The notes under the pieces: generated by a model
What the model saw: the letters and a program-made list of their open reading frames with translations, nothing else
What the model was told of the DNA's origin: nothing
Databases searched by the model: none
Shown: piece after piece, positions 27,857-37,085 of the stretch
Numbering within the stretch: position 1 is the first letter of the stretch
How the letters are laid out: the number at the start of each line of letters is the position of its first letter
NCBI RefSeq assembly: GCF_014648635.1
Contig: NZ_BMRM01000001.1
Coordinates: 186,001 to 250,000 of the forward strand
Source of the DNA: Streptomyces cinerochromogenes
Lineage (GTDB): Bacteria; Actinomycetota; Actinomycetes; Streptomycetales; Streptomycetaceae
Reading direction: 5' to 3'
Length of the DNA stretch: 64,000 bases
Translations under genes and position numbers: made by a program

Positions 27857-28687
27857 TCAGGCGTCGAAGGCCGTCGCCCTCGTCCGCTTCTCCCACTCCG
27901 TGACCTCCTCGCGGACCTGGTCGAGGTGGGCCAGGACCGCGCTCACCCCGTCGTCGCCGAGCGGCAGCCGCAGCGGGGTCCGCTCGGCCTCCAGCGCGGC
28001 CAGGATCACGGCCGCCGCCTTGGCCGGGTCGCCCGGCTGGGTGCCGTCGCCGCCGGACACGGCCGCACGGGTCCCGCTCACCTTGGCGTACACCCCGCTG
28101 TCCGGGCTGGCTCCCGACCGGCCGGCGCCGAACAGGGAGGTCCGGAACGCGCCCGGCTCCACGATCAGCACCTTGATACCGAACTCCGCCACCTCGTCCG
28201 CGAGCGCCTCGGAGACGCCCTCCAGCGCGAACTTCGTGCCGCTGTAGGCGCCGAAGCCCGCGAAGGACATCTGCCCGCCCATGCTGCTCATCTGCACGAT
28301 CGCGCCCGAGCGCCGCTCCCGCATGTGCGGCAGCACGGCCCGCACGAGCGCCAGCGGCCCGAAGAAGTGCAGGTCGAACAGGTCCCGCAGCTCCGCGTCG
28401 GTGGTCTCCTCGACCGCGCCGACATGGGTGCGGCCCGCGTTGTTGACCAGCACGTCGATCCGGCCGTGCCGGTCCACGGCGTCCCGGACCACCGCGTCGA
28501 CCGCGGCCAGGTCGGTGACGTCCAGACGCACCGCCTCCACCCGGCCCGGGTGGGCGGCCACCAGGTCGTCCAGGGCCTCGGGGCGGCGGACCGCGCCGAT
28601 CACCAAGTCGCCCGCGGCGACGGCCGCCTCGGTGATCTCCCGGCCGAAGCCGCTGCTCGCCCCGGTCACCAGCCAGACCTTGTCCAC
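27857..28687 (-). CDS. SDR family NAD(P)-dependent oxidoreductase
   Basis: A 276-residue classical short-chain dehydrogenase. The cofactor motif is TGASSGFG (TGxxxGxG, residue 8 on), NNAG sits near residue 85, and the catalytic Ser-Tyr-Lys are in MSSMGG and YSGTK (near residues 137 and 151). An R near the end of strand 2 (VRRPEA) suggests NADPH preference. The substrate is unknown. The GTG at 28687 follows GGGGGAG. It lies in the same direction as the ATP-grasp gene upstream, 56 bp apart. Confidence 0.92.
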   Translation of the reverse strand: MDKVWLVTGASSGFGREITEAAVAAGDLVIGAVRRPEALDDLVAAHPGRVEAVRLDVTDLAAVDAVVRDAVDRHGRIDVLVNNAGRTHVGAVEETTDAELRDLFDLHFFGPLALVRAVLPHMRERRSGAIVQMSSMGGQMSFAGFGAYSGTKFALEGVSEALADEVAEFGIKVLIVEPGAFRTSLFGAGRSGASPDSGVYAKVSGTRAAVSGGDGTQPGDPAKAAAVILAALEAERTPLRLPLGDDGVSAVLAHLDQVREEVTEWEKRTRATAFDA

Positions 28688-28743
28688 GTCAACTCCCCCT
28701 CAGGCACGGCCGTTCACGGATCATGCACCGTGCCGGTCACACC

Positions 28744-29622
28744 TTAGGCGGGGTCCTCGGCCGCCGCCAGGATCGCCCGGGTGACGCGCGGCAGCGAGTC
28801 CGGGTGCAGCCACAGGAACAGGTTCGGCTCCACCAGCTCCAGCTCCATCAGACGGGGCTCGCCGTCCTCGCCGTCGACCAGGTCGACACGGGCGTACAGC
28901 AGCCCGGGGGCGCCGGGCACGGCCGCCAACGCCTTCTCCGCCACGGCGAGTTCCGCGTCGGTGGGCCGCCAGGGCTCCAGGCGGGGGTGGGCCACCTTGT
29001 CGGCGTCGTACGGGGTGCCGGGCGCGAGGACGGCGCCCTTGCGGCTGGCGTGCAGCAGCCGGCCGCCGAAGAACTGCAGGGCCCGCTCGCCGCCGACGTC
29101 GATGCGCGGCATGTACGGCTGCACCATCGCGGTCAGGCCCTCCGCGTGCATGCGGGCCAGGTGCCGTACCGCCGTGTCGTGCTCGGCGGGCGTGTAGCGG
29201 GCGGCGAAGCGGGCGCCCGCGCCCGACGCCGGCTTGATCACGAACTCCTCGCCGTCGGGCAGGCCGGCCGGCTCACCGGGCGGTACGTAGCGGGTGGGGA
29301 CGGTGGGCACCCCGGCCGCCGCGAGGTCGCCGAGGTAGCGCTTGTCGGCGTTCCAGCGCACCACCGGTGCCGGGTTCGCGAGCCGGGTCAGCGCGCCGAC
29401 CCGGTCCACCCAGGCGCCGAACTCCGCGGCCCGCCAGCTGTAGTCCCAGGTCGAGCGGATGACGACGAGGTCGTAGCCGGCCCAGTCCGCCGCCGGGTCG
29501 TCCCAGTACCGGGCCTCCGCCCCGGCACCGGCGTCCCTGAGCGCCCGCACCAGCAGCGGCAGATCGGCGTCCTTGCCCGGCTCGGTTCCGGGGTCGTAGG
29601 TGGCGAGGGCTATCCGGGGCAC
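28744..29622 (-). CDS. ATP-grasp domain protein, RimK/glutathione synthetase-like
   Basis: A 292-residue ATP-grasp enzyme, a family that joins a carboxylate to an amine or thiol through an acyl phosphate. Visible: N-terminal pre-ATP-grasp part (IRSTWDYSWR near residue 55), a substrate/ATP Lys in WNADKRYL, the ATP-binding EFVIKPASGAGAR (near residue 125), MVQPYM, and the Mg-binding end RLMELELVEPNLF with catalytic Glu and Asn. The substrate cannot be told. It uses TAA as stop, rare in this window. No biosynthetic cluster surrounds it. Confidence 0.88.
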   Translation of the reverse strand: MPRIALATYDPGTEPGKDADLPLLVRALRDAGAGAEARYWDDPAADWAGYDLVVIRSTWDYSWRAAEFGAWVDRVGALTRLANPAPVVRWNADKRYLGDLAAAGVPTVPTRYVPPGEPAGLPDGEEFVIKPASGAGARFAARYTPAEHDTAVRHLARMHAEGLTAMVQPYMPRIDVGGERALQFFGGRLLHASRKGAVLAPGTPYDADKVAHPRLEPWRPTDAELAVAEKALAAVPGAPGLLYARVDLVDGEDGEPRLMELELVEPNLFLWLHPDSLPRVTRAILAAAEDPA

Positions 29623-29832
29623 GGCGGGCTCCCTGTCGTACGGGGTTCGAGGGGTGGCGCGGCTGCGAGGCTAACAAGCGCGGGCGAACTCCCGCCCCGG
29701 GGCGGCCGGGTGCGGTCCGGGGCGGCTCGGACCCGGCCGGTCCGAGCACGGTCGTCGGGACGCGGCTCCTGGTGTAGGAAGGGTGCTGTCGTCCCCGGCA
29801 GTCGGCACCGTCGACAGTAAGGAGTACGCCGC

Positions 29833-31317
29833 GTGTCCTCCCTCTTCCCCGCCCTGACGGGCGGCCCCGCCGAGCGCAGCGAGCGGGGGGTCCCCCCGGA
29901 CGAACTCCGGGGGAGGACCGCCCTGCGGTTCGGGCCACGGACCCTGACGTACGGCGCGCTCGCGGGCGCCGCGGGTGCCCTCGCCGCCCGGATCGAGGGC
30001 ACCGGCCGGGTCGCCGTGTGGGCCACCCCGGAGCTGGAGACCGCCGTCGCGGTGACCGGTGCGCTGCTCGCCGGGGCGGCCGCGGTGCCGCTCAACCCGA
30101 AGTCGGGCGAGAAGGAGCTGGCGCACATCCTGTCCGACAGCGCGCCGGCCCTGGTGCTCGCCGCGCCCGGCGCACAACTGCCGCCCGTCTTCGGCGACCT
30201 GCCGCGGATCGACGTGGACGCGTCCGCCTCCGGGCCCGTCCCCACGGCGCGGGCGTCGGACGGCGACCCGGCGCTGGTCGTCTACACCTCCGGCACCACC
30301 GGCCCGCCCAAGGGCGCGGTGCTGCCCCGCCGGGCCCTCGCCACCACCCTGGACGCGCTCGCCGACGCCTGGCAGTGGACCGCGGACGACGTGCTGGTGC
30401 ACGGGCTGCCGCTGTTCCATGTGCACGGACTGGTGCTGGGCGTCCTCGGCCCGCTGCGCCGCGGCGGCTCGGTCCGGCACCTGGGCCGGTTCAGCCCCGA
30501 GGGCGTGGCCCGCGAGCTGAACGACGGCGCGACCATGGTGTTCGGGGTGCCGACCATGTACCACCGGATCGCGGAGGCCCTGCCCACCGACCCGGAGCTG
30601 GCCGGGGCGCTCGCCGGGGCCCGGCTGCTGGTGTCGGGCTCGGCCGCGCTGCCTGTGCACGACCACGAGCGGATCGCGGCGGCCACCGGGCGCCGGGTGA
30701 TCGAGCGGTACGGCATGACGGAGACGCTGATGAACACCAGCGTGCGGGCCGACGGCCAGGCGCGGGCCGGGACGGTCGGGGTGCCGCTGCCGGGCGTGGA
30801 GCTGCGACTGGTGGAGGAGGACGGCACGGAGATCACCGCGTACGACGGGGAGAGCGTCGGGGAGATCCAGGTGCGCGGCCCCAACCTGTTCACGGAGTAC
30901 CTGAACCGGCCCGACGCGACCGCCGCCGCGTTCACCGCCGACGGGTTCTTCCGCACCGGCGACATGGCGGTGCGCGAGCCGGACGGCTACGTCCGCATCG
31001 TCGGACGCAAGGCCACCGACCTGATCAAGAGCGGGGGTTACAAGATCGGCGCCGGGGAGATCGAGAACGCGCTGCTGGAGCACCCGGGGGTGCGGGAGGC
31101 CGCGGTCACCGGGGAGCCGGACGCCGACCTGGGCGAGCGGATCGTGGCCTGGATCGTCCCCGCGGACCCGGAGGACCCGCCCGGCGCCGAGGAGTTGGCG
31201 GACCACGTGGCCCGGCGGCTGGCCCCGCACAAACGCCCGCGTGTCGTCCACTACCTCCAGGCACTCCCCCGCAACGACATGGGCAAGATCATGAAGCGGG
31301 CCCTCGCCGATGCCTGA
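29833..31317 (+). CDS. matB: malonyl-CoA synthetase MatB
   Basis: A 494-residue AMP-forming ligase converting malonate and methylmalonate to their CoA esters, a supply route for polyketide extender units. Motifs: VVYTSGTTGPPKGAV (P-loop, near residue 155), GLPLFHVHG, RYGMTETLMN, GFFRTGDMA, and the C-terminal catalytic Lys in MGKIMKRAL. The sequence closely resembles my memory of S. coelicolor MatB, including MSSLFPAL at the start. Unlike that protein it has extra residues at ~13-27, encoded by a GC-rich palindromic stretch at 29871-29915. GTG at 29833 follows AAGGAG. It overlaps the carboxyltransferase gene by 8 bp. Confidence 0.93.
   Translation: MSSLFPALTGGPAERSERGVPPDELRGRTALRFGPRTLTYGALAGAAGALAARIEGTGRVAVWATPELETAVAVTGALLAGAAAVPLNPKSGEKELAHILSDSAPALVLAAPGAQLPPVFGDLPRIDVDASASGPVPTARASDGDPALVVYTSGTTGPPKGAVLPRRALATTLDALADAWQWTADDVLVHGLPLFHVHGLVLGVLGPLRRGGSVRHLGRFSPEGVARELNDGATMVFGVPTMYHRIAEALPTDPELAGALAGARLLVSGSAALPVHDHERIAAATGRRVIERYGMTETLMNTSVRADGQARAGTVGVPLPGVELRLVEEDGTEITAYDGESVGEIQVRGPNLFTEYLNRPDATAAAFTADGFFRTGDMAVREPDGYVRIVGRKATDLIKSGGYKIGAGEIENALLEHPGVREAAVTGEPDADLGERIVAWIVPADPEDPPGAEELADHVARRLAPHKRPRVVHYLQALPRNDMGKIMKRALADA
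29893..29913. repeat. palindromic insert inside the matB coding region
   Basis: CCCCCGGA and TCCGGGGG flank a 5-nt loop. The flanks (GCGCAGCGAGCGGGGGG) resemble a short Streptomyces dispersed repeat I know from memory. It is in frame and adds about ten residues near the MatB N-terminus. Confidence 0.6.
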
Positions 31318-32737
31318 GCGGCTCTCGGCACGGGAGGCGCTGGCGCTGCTCGCGGACCCGGGCAGCTTCCGCGAACTCCCGTCGCCGGCCGGGCGGTCCC
31401 GCCCGGCCGGCCCCCTCGGCTGGCAGGGCTACGACGCCTCGCGCGCCCGGGCCGCCGCGCGCACCGGCGAGGAGGAGTCGGTGGTCTGCGGCACCGCGAG
31501 CGTCGACGGCACCCGGGCCGTCCTGATCGCCTTCGAGTTCGGCTTCCTCGGCGGCTCGCTGGGCGAGCGCACCGGGGACCGGCTGGAGGCGGCGTACACC
31601 CATGCCCGCGCACACCGGCTGCCGGTCGTGCCGTTGATCGCGACCGGCGGCAGCCGTATGCAGGAGGGCATGCTCGCGCTGACCCAGCTCCAGCGGGTGG
31701 CCCGGCAGTCCGCGCTCACCCGGGAGGCCGGACTGCCCCAGATCGCGGTCCTGCGGGACCCGACGACCGGCGGCGGCTGGGCCACCCTCGGCGCCGGCGC
31801 GGACATCGTCCTCGCCCTCCCCGGCGCCCAGGTCGGCTTCGCCGGCTCCCGGGTCCGCCCACCGGACGCCGATCCGGCCGCGTACACGGCCGAGGCGCAG
31901 GTGGCGGCGGGGTCGGCGGACGCGATCGTGGAGCCGGCCGAGCTGAAGGGGGTGCTCGGCCGATGGCTGCGGCTGCTGGCCGGGCACGGGACGGGGGCCG
32001 CAGCGGGCGTCACACCGGGCGGGAGCGGACCGGGCGTCACACCGGGCGGGAGCGGGCCGGGGGTCGTCCCCGCTCCGGTGCCGGGTGCGCTCGGGCGGGG
32101 CGGGCTGCCCGGGAGCGGGTGGGAGGCCGTCGAGGGGGCCCGGGCGGCCGGCCGGCCCCGGGCGCACGCCTATCTCGACGCCTACTTCGGCGACCGGCTG
32201 CCGATCAGCGGGGACCGGTGCGGCGGCACCGACGCCGACGGGATGCTGTGCGGGTTCGGCGAACGGGACGGCCGTACCGTGGCCTACGCGGCGCAGACCG
32301 GCACGGCGACCCGCCCCGCCGGGTACCGCACCGCCGCCCGGCTGATCCGGCTCGCGGACCGGCTCGGCATCCCCGTGCTGACGCTGGTGGACACCCCGGG
32401 CGCCGCGAACGACGCGGAGGCGGAGCGGCAGGGCGCCGGCGCGGCGATCGCCGAGGTGTTCGGCGCGGTGGCCGCCGCCCGGGTGCCGGTCACCACCCTC
32501 GTCATCGGCGAGGGCGGCTCGGGCGGCGCCCTCGCGCTGGCCGCGCCGGACAACACCTGGGCCACACCGGACAGTTACTTCTCGGTGATCGCCCCGGAAC
32601 TGGCGGCCGCCATCCTGAAGCGCCGACCGGAGGAGGTCCGGCCGACCGCGGACCAGCTCCGCATCCGCCCCCAGGACCTGGTGGAACTGGGCGTGGTCCG
32701 GGGCATCGTGGACCGCGGGGACCGTCCCCGCCCGTAG
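31310..32737 (+). CDS. biotin-type carboxyltransferase, fused AccD/AccA-like halves
   Basis: A 475-residue carboxyltransferase with both crotonase-like halves in one chain: an AccD-like N half (GTRAVLIAFEFGFLGGSLG, near residue 68) and an AccA-like C half (LTLVDTPGAANDAEAE and GEGGSGGALALA, residues ~360-410). Such proteins exchange CO2 between biotin and an acyl-CoA, or act in malonate decarboxylases. A Gly/Pro-rich linker at ~225-265 contains a repeated GVTPGGSGPG. Its 8-bp overlap with matB suggests a joint role in malonyl-CoA metabolism. No biotin carboxylase or carrier gene is adjacent, so the partner must be elsewhere. Confidence 0.85.
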   Translation: MPERLSAREALALLADPGSFRELPSPAGRSRPAGPLGWQGYDASRARAAARTGEEESVVCGTASVDGTRAVLIAFEFGFLGGSLGERTGDRLEAAYTHARAHRLPVVPLIATGGSRMQEGMLALTQLQRVARQSALTREAGLPQIAVLRDPTTGGGWATLGAGADIVLALPGAQVGFAGSRVRPPDADPAAYTAEAQVAAGSADAIVEPAELKGVLGRWLRLLAGHGTGAAAGVTPGGSGPGVTPGGSGPGVVPAPVPGALGRGGLPGSGWEAVEGARAAGRPRAHAYLDAYFGDRLPISGDRCGGTDADGMLCGFGERDGRTVAYAAQTGTATRPAGYRTAARLIRLADRLGIPVLTLVDTPGAANDAEAERQGAGAAIAEVFGAVAAARVPVTTLVIGEGGSGGALALAAPDNTWATPDSYFSVIAPELAAAILKRRPEEVRPTADQLRIRPQDLVELGVVRGIVDRGDRPRP

Positions 32738-32738
32738 G

Positions 32739-35700
32739 TCACCTCACCGCCACCGCCCGGATGATCTCCTGCGTCACCGCTCCCCCCGTGTCGTCCCGGG
32801 CCGAGGCCCGCAGCGACACGGACGACGCGCCGCGCGGCACGGTCAGCGTGCCGCGCCAGGAGGCGCCCCGGCCGGCGGTCAGGGGGACCGTCCGCCAGGT
32901 CGTGCCGTCGTCGTACGACACCTCCAGCCGGCCTCCGCCGAGCGTGCCCGTTCCGGCGGCCCGGGCCACGTACTGCGCGCCGAGGCCGATGGTGGTGCGC
33001 CGCCCGCCGGGCACCGTGCCGGAGAGGTCGGTGCGGAGGTCGTAGGCGAGGTTGATCAGCGGCAGGTACGTCCAGTGGTCCTCGGGGGTGGCGGCCGAGC
33101 GGAAGGTCCACTCGGTGTGGCCCCGGGTGGCGAGCGGCCACCGGCCGGCGTCGAGTTCCGTGTCGGTGACGACCCGGTACGTGCGCGCGTCGGCGGGCGC
33201 GTCCTCCACGTACGCGGCGGAACCCGTACGGCGGTCGGCCAGGCGGCCGTCGACGTCGACGGCGGTGGTCTGGCGCATGCCGCTGTCCTCGCTCCACACG
33301 TCGCCGAAGCCGGTGTGGTCGGGCCCGGAGTCGCCCCAGCCGGGCACGTTCAGCTGGATCCGGTTCCCGGCGCGCTGCTGGCCCCAGCCGAGTCCGGTGC
33401 CCAGCCAGGGGTGCCACACCGGCCGGAACCAGTTCACCTCCGGACGGGTGCCGCCGGTGTACCGGACGAGCCCGCCGCGCTCCTCCAGCGCACCGTCGGC
33501 GCCGGTGACGGACTCGTGCCACAGCTGGCCGGGGCCGGTGGAGACGTAGTCGGTGCGCTCGGCGGGCAGGGCGACGCGTTCCGGGAAGCCGAGGCCGACG
33601 GGGAACGTGCCGGTGAGGGAGTACCGGAACTCAGTGCCCTGCCCGGGGCGCGCCGCGTGGAACCTCACGTGCACGGCCGCGAGTTGCCGGCGGTCGGGCG
33701 CGTACGTCAGGTCCCGGTCCGGGACCGCGCCCCGGTGGCCCTCGGAGAGGTCGTACACGTACGGCGAATCGGCCGTGCCGGTCATGTCGGCCCGGCCCGC
33801 CGCCCTGAGGCGGGCCGCGTCCGCGTGGTTCACGGTGGCGATCTGCAGCGGCCGGTCGGCGTTGTCGTCGGTGCCCCACCAGGCCATCAGCCGGCCGGGG
33901 ACGTCGTCCGTGACGAACAGGGCCCTGGCGCCGGCGTCCTGCGCGGCCTGCGCGAGCGCGGCCGGGTCGGCGCCGTCGGCGAGGCGGGCGAGCACGGCCT
34001 TGCCGGACACCCCGGTGACGGGCCCGTCGCCCACGTCCACCAGGGGGAGCCTGCTGCGGCCCTCGACGAGGGTGCCGCCGGGCTGGACGGTGGCCTCGCC
34101 GACGCCCCTGACCTCCAGCAGCGGCTCGGCCAGCCGCCACACGGTCCGGTACTCGAAGGTGCCCCGCCCGACGTCAGCGGTGGGCGCGGCGAAGACGCTG
34201 TCGTACGTGAGGGGCACCTGGACCGCCTCGGACAGGTCGGCGCCGTCCGCCGCCCGGTCGTACTCCATGACGAGCTGGCGGGTCTCGGTGCGCCGGTCGG
34301 TCCTCGCACGGATCTCCCGCAGCGCGCGGCCGTCCAGGGTGACCTCGCGGTCCCGGTCCAGGGTGATCTCGGGCGCGGCGAGGAAGCCGAGGCCGAGGGA
34401 GTCGGCGCCGTGGCTGCCGCGCACGTCGAGGAAGGACGCGACGGAGTAGGTGCCGGGCTGCAGACGCAGCCGGAGCGTGCCGGAGTCACCGACCTGTGCG
34501 GGCTCGGGGTCCGCGCCCGCGGCGAGCCGCTGCACGGTGAGGCCGGCGGCGGCGGGCGCGCCGGCACGGTCCTTGACGTGGACGGTGAGCGTGTACCGCT
34601 CCTCCTCCTTGACCAGCCCGAACACGGTGTGCGCGACCGTCGCGCCGGCCGGGTCGGTGGCCGTGATCCGTCCGCTGGTCCCGCCCACCGGTGCCTTCGA
34701 GCCGTCGCCGGTGACGGTGGTGGAGGCGGTGCCGTGCGCGGGGACGGTGAGGGTGTCGTCGGCGAGGGTGGCGACGCCGGCCGGGGCGCCCTGCACCGCG
34801 AGCCTCAACTCCACCGGCTCCGCGGAGGAGTTGGTGTAGGCGAGGGTCCGGGTGACCGGCCGGTCCGCGTCGTAGGGCCAGCGGTGGTGACCGAGGTCGG
34901 CGCTGCCGGTGGCGGTGACCGTCGCGTGCACCGCGTCCGGCACGCTCACCCGGCCCGCACCCAGCACGTAGGCGGAGGCGTCCAGGGGGGTGGAGGTGGA
35001 CATCAGCGCGTCCTTCAGCCGGGCGCCGGTCCAGTCGGGGTGCTGCTCGGCGAGGAGCGCGGCGACGCCCGCGACCTGCGGGGTCGCCATCGACGTACCG
35101 CTCATGGACGTGTAGGAGCCGGAGCCGGGGACGAGCCCCGAGCGGGCGGCGAGGATGTCGACGCCGGGGGCGGCCAGGTCGGGTTTCAGGGCGTAGTCGC
35201 CGTACCGGGGGCCGGCCGAGGTGAAGGGGGCCGCCCGGTCGGCGGAGTCCACCGCGCCGACGGTCAGGGCGGCGTCGGCGGCACCGGGCGAGCCGATGGA
35301 GGAGGGGGCGCCGGTGTTGCCGGCGGCGACCACGAACAGCGCGCCGGTCTCCTTCGAGAGGGTGTCCACCGCCTGCGCCATGGGGTCGGTGCCGTCGCTC
35401 GGCTCCGTGGAGCCCAGGCTCATGGAGACGATCCGGGCGTGCACGTCCCGGGCGGCCCACTCCATCCCGGCGATGATCTGCGACTCGCTGCCCGAGCCCT
35501 GGTCGCCGAGCACCTTGCCGACGGCGAGGGTCGCGCCGGGTGCCACGCCCTTCTCCCTGCCGTCGGAGGCGGCGCCGCTGCCGCCGACGGTGGAGGTGAC
35601 GTGGGTGCCGTGTCCGTTGCGGTCGGCGACCTCCTGCCCCTCGACGAAGCTCTTCGTCGTGCTCACCCGGTCCGCGAGGTCGGGGTGGCCGAGGTCGGCG

Positions 35701-36356
35701 CCGGTGTCCAGGACGGCGACGGTGACGCCCTTGCCGGTCAGCCCCGTGTCCCAGGCCGCCGCCGTGCCGATCTGGGCGTTGCTCTCGGCGAGTTCGGCCG
35801 AAACCCGCCCGTCGAGCCACACCTTGTCGATGCCGGGCGTCCGGGTGAACGACCGCCAGAAGGTGCGGTCCCTGCCGGCCGCCACGGCGGTCCCGCGCAG
35901 GCTGGGCAGCGCGCGGGTCCGCTCGGCGCCGGCCGGGGTCGCGGCCCGTACGCCCTTGCCGTAGGTCACGATGAGCGGCAGCGCGCCGGCCTTCGCGTCG
36001 GTGAGCCCCTGCCGGATCAGCCCGCCGACGTCGAACAGCCGCCGGTCCAGGGTGCCGGCGCGCACGTACGGCAGCGCCTCGTCCGGTACGACGGTGAGGT
36101 CCCCGCCGCTGTGCCGCGTCCGGACGGCGCCGGTGGCCCCGCGCGGCCGCCGCACGGTGACGGTCCGTCTGCCGTGTCCGAGGTCGGTGACGGTCACCTT
36201 GTCGCCGGTGACCAGGGTGACGGTGGCGGTGTCGGGGCCGCCGGGTCCGGCGCCGGGGGCGTGCCGGGCCGCGGCCGCCGGGCCGGCCGGGAGCAGGGCG
36301 CTCACCAGCCCCGCGGCCAGCAGGGCCGCCCCGCGTCTGACTGGTCCTGTGCTCAT
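32739..36356 (-). CDS. secreted subtilisin-like serine protease, large S8 family
   Basis: A 1,205-residue exported protease. The signal peptide ends near residue 30 (AGPAAAA-RH), and residues ~35-190 are a propeptide. The S8 domain carries Asp217 in VAVLDTG, His249 in NGHGTHV, the oxyanion Asn in AAGNTGA and Ser422 in SGTSMATP. The ~750 residues after the catalytic domain are beta-rich repeats ending in a region like other Streptomyces subtilases of about 1,100-1,200 residues. It is divergent from the Trypco1-VMAP operon, over a 225-bp gap. No link to that system is shown; it is probably a nutritional or developmental extracellular protease. Confidence 0.93.
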   Translation of the reverse strand: MSTGPVRRGAALLAAGLVSALLPAGPAAAARHAPGAGPGGPDTATVTLVTGDKVTVTDLGHGRRTVTVRRPRGATGAVRTRHSGGDLTVVPDEALPYVRAGTLDRRLFDVGGLIRQGLTDAKAGALPLIVTYGKGVRAATPAGAERTRALPSLRGTAVAAGRDRTFWRSFTRTPGIDKVWLDGRVSAELAESNAQIGTAAAWDTGLTGKGVTVAVLDTGADLGHPDLADRVSTTKSFVEGQEVADRNGHGTHVTSTVGGSGAASDGREKGVAPGATLAVGKVLGDQGSGSESQIIAGMEWAARDVHARIVSMSLGSTEPSDGTDPMAQAVDTLSKETGALFVVAAGNTGAPSSIGSPGAADAALTVGAVDSADRAAPFTSAGPRYGDYALKPDLAAPGVDILAARSGLVPGSGSYTSMSGTSMATPQVAGVAALLAEQHPDWTGARLKDALMSTSTPLDASAYVLGAGRVSVPDAVHATVTATGSADLGHHRWPYDADRPVTRTLAYTNSSAEPVELRLAVQGAPAGVATLADDTLTVPAHGTASTTVTGDGSKAPVGGTSGRITATDPAGATVAHTVFGLVKEEERYTLTVHVKDRAGAPAAAGLTVQRLAAGADPEPAQVGDSGTLRLRLQPGTYSVASFLDVRGSHGADSLGLGFLAAPEITLDRDREVTLDGRALREIRARTDRRTETRQLVMEYDRAADGADLSEAVQVPLTYDSVFAAPTADVGRGTFEYRTVWRLAEPLLEVRGVGEATVQPGGTLVEGRSRLPLVDVGDGPVTGVSGKAVLARLADGADPAALAQAAQDAGARALFVTDDVPGRLMAWWGTDDNADRPLQIATVNHADAARLRAAGRADMTGTADSPYVYDLSEGHRGAVPDRDLTYAPDRRQLAAVHVRFHAARPGQGTEFRYSLTGTFPVGLGFPERVALPAERTDYVSTGPGQLWHESVTGADGALEERGGLVRYTGGTRPEVNWFRPVWHPWLGTGLGWGQQRAGNRIQLNVPGWGDSGPDHTGFGDVWSEDSGMRQTTAVDVDGRLADRRTGSAAYVEDAPADARTYRVVTDTELDAGRWPLATRGHTEWTFRSAATPEDHWTYLPLINLAYDLRTDLSGTVPGGRRTTIGLGAQYVARAAGTGTLGGGRLEVSYDDGTTWRTVPLTAGRGASWRGTLTVPRGASSVSLRASARDDTGGAVTQEIIRAVAVR

Positions 36357-36581
36357 CCACGCCTCTTCTCGTGTGTGCCGAGTGCGTCGAGTGCTGGGAC
36401 GAGTGTGATGTGCCCGCTGCCGCAGGGGAGTTGGCCGGGACTGACGGGAAGGCGCCCTGGCGGGTTCTCGCCAACCCCGGCGGACGTCCCGCCGCGCGCC
36501 ACCGGATAGGTGACTCCGGTAGCACCGTCCGTAACATGGGCGGTGTCACTGGTCAGGTACGACGGGGGAGCGAGCGCCGCG

Positions 36582-37085
36582 ATGGACGGATTGGTGGAGT
36601 TCACGACCGAGGACGGTGCGCTCGTCGTGGTGGAGGGCGCCGGCACCACCCGGTCGGGCGCCCGCCTCGTCTCGCGCGGTGACGGACCCGCGCAGGCCGC
36701 GCGCACCTTCGAGGGCGCGCTGGACGGCGTCCGCGCGGCGGCGGCCGCCGCGCTGCGGGTCTTCCGGGACGGCAGCCTGCGCCCCGACGCGGTGGAGATC
36801 GAGTTCGGCGTACGGCTGTCCGCCGAGGCCGGTGCCGTGATCGCGAAGGGTTCGGCGGAGGGCCACCTCGTCGTCAAGCTCAGCTGGTCGCCGGGACAGC
36901 AGCCGGAGCAGGCCGCGCCCGGGGAGCCCCGGCCGGGGGTACCCGAGCAGAGCGTGCCGATGCCGGCCGGGCCCGACCAGGCCGTGCCGGCTGTGTCGGC
37001 TGTGCCCGATCAGACCGTCCCGGCCGTACCCGGGCAGACCGTGCCGGCGCCCGCCGCGTCCGGCCCGGAGCCCGCCGACCGGTGA
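36582..37085 (+). CDS. Trypco1 (CU044_2847-like) protein, first gene of the conflict operon
   Basis: A 167-residue protein. Residues 1-105 form the small alpha/beta domain seen next to trypsin-like proteases in actinobacterial conflict operons (trypsin-co-occurring domain 1): VEFTTEDGALVVVE, FEGALDGVRAAAAAAL, VEIEFGVRLSAEAGAVIAKG and GHLVVKLSW. Residues ~106-167 are a Pro/Val/Ala linker with repeats such as QTVPAVPGQTVPA. In this family the domain is thought to be an adaptor or regulatory partner of the protease. The ATG at 36582 follows GGGGGAG. Its stop overlaps the protease start (GTGATG), so the stoichiometry is coupled. Confidence 0.82.
   Translation: MDGLVEFTTEDGALVVVEGAGTTRSGARLVSRGDGPAQAARTFEGALDGVRAAAAAALRVFRDGSLRPDAVEIEFGVRLSAEAGAVIAKGSAEGHLVVKLSWSPGQQPEQAAPGEPRPGVPEQSVPMPAGPDQAVPAVSAVPDQTVPAVPGQTVPAPAASGPEPADR

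Noticed and set aside
33075..36509. 1,144-codon plus-strand frame opposite the subtilase
   Set aside because: Antisense shadow; the minus-strand frame has the Asp/His/Ser subtilase triad.
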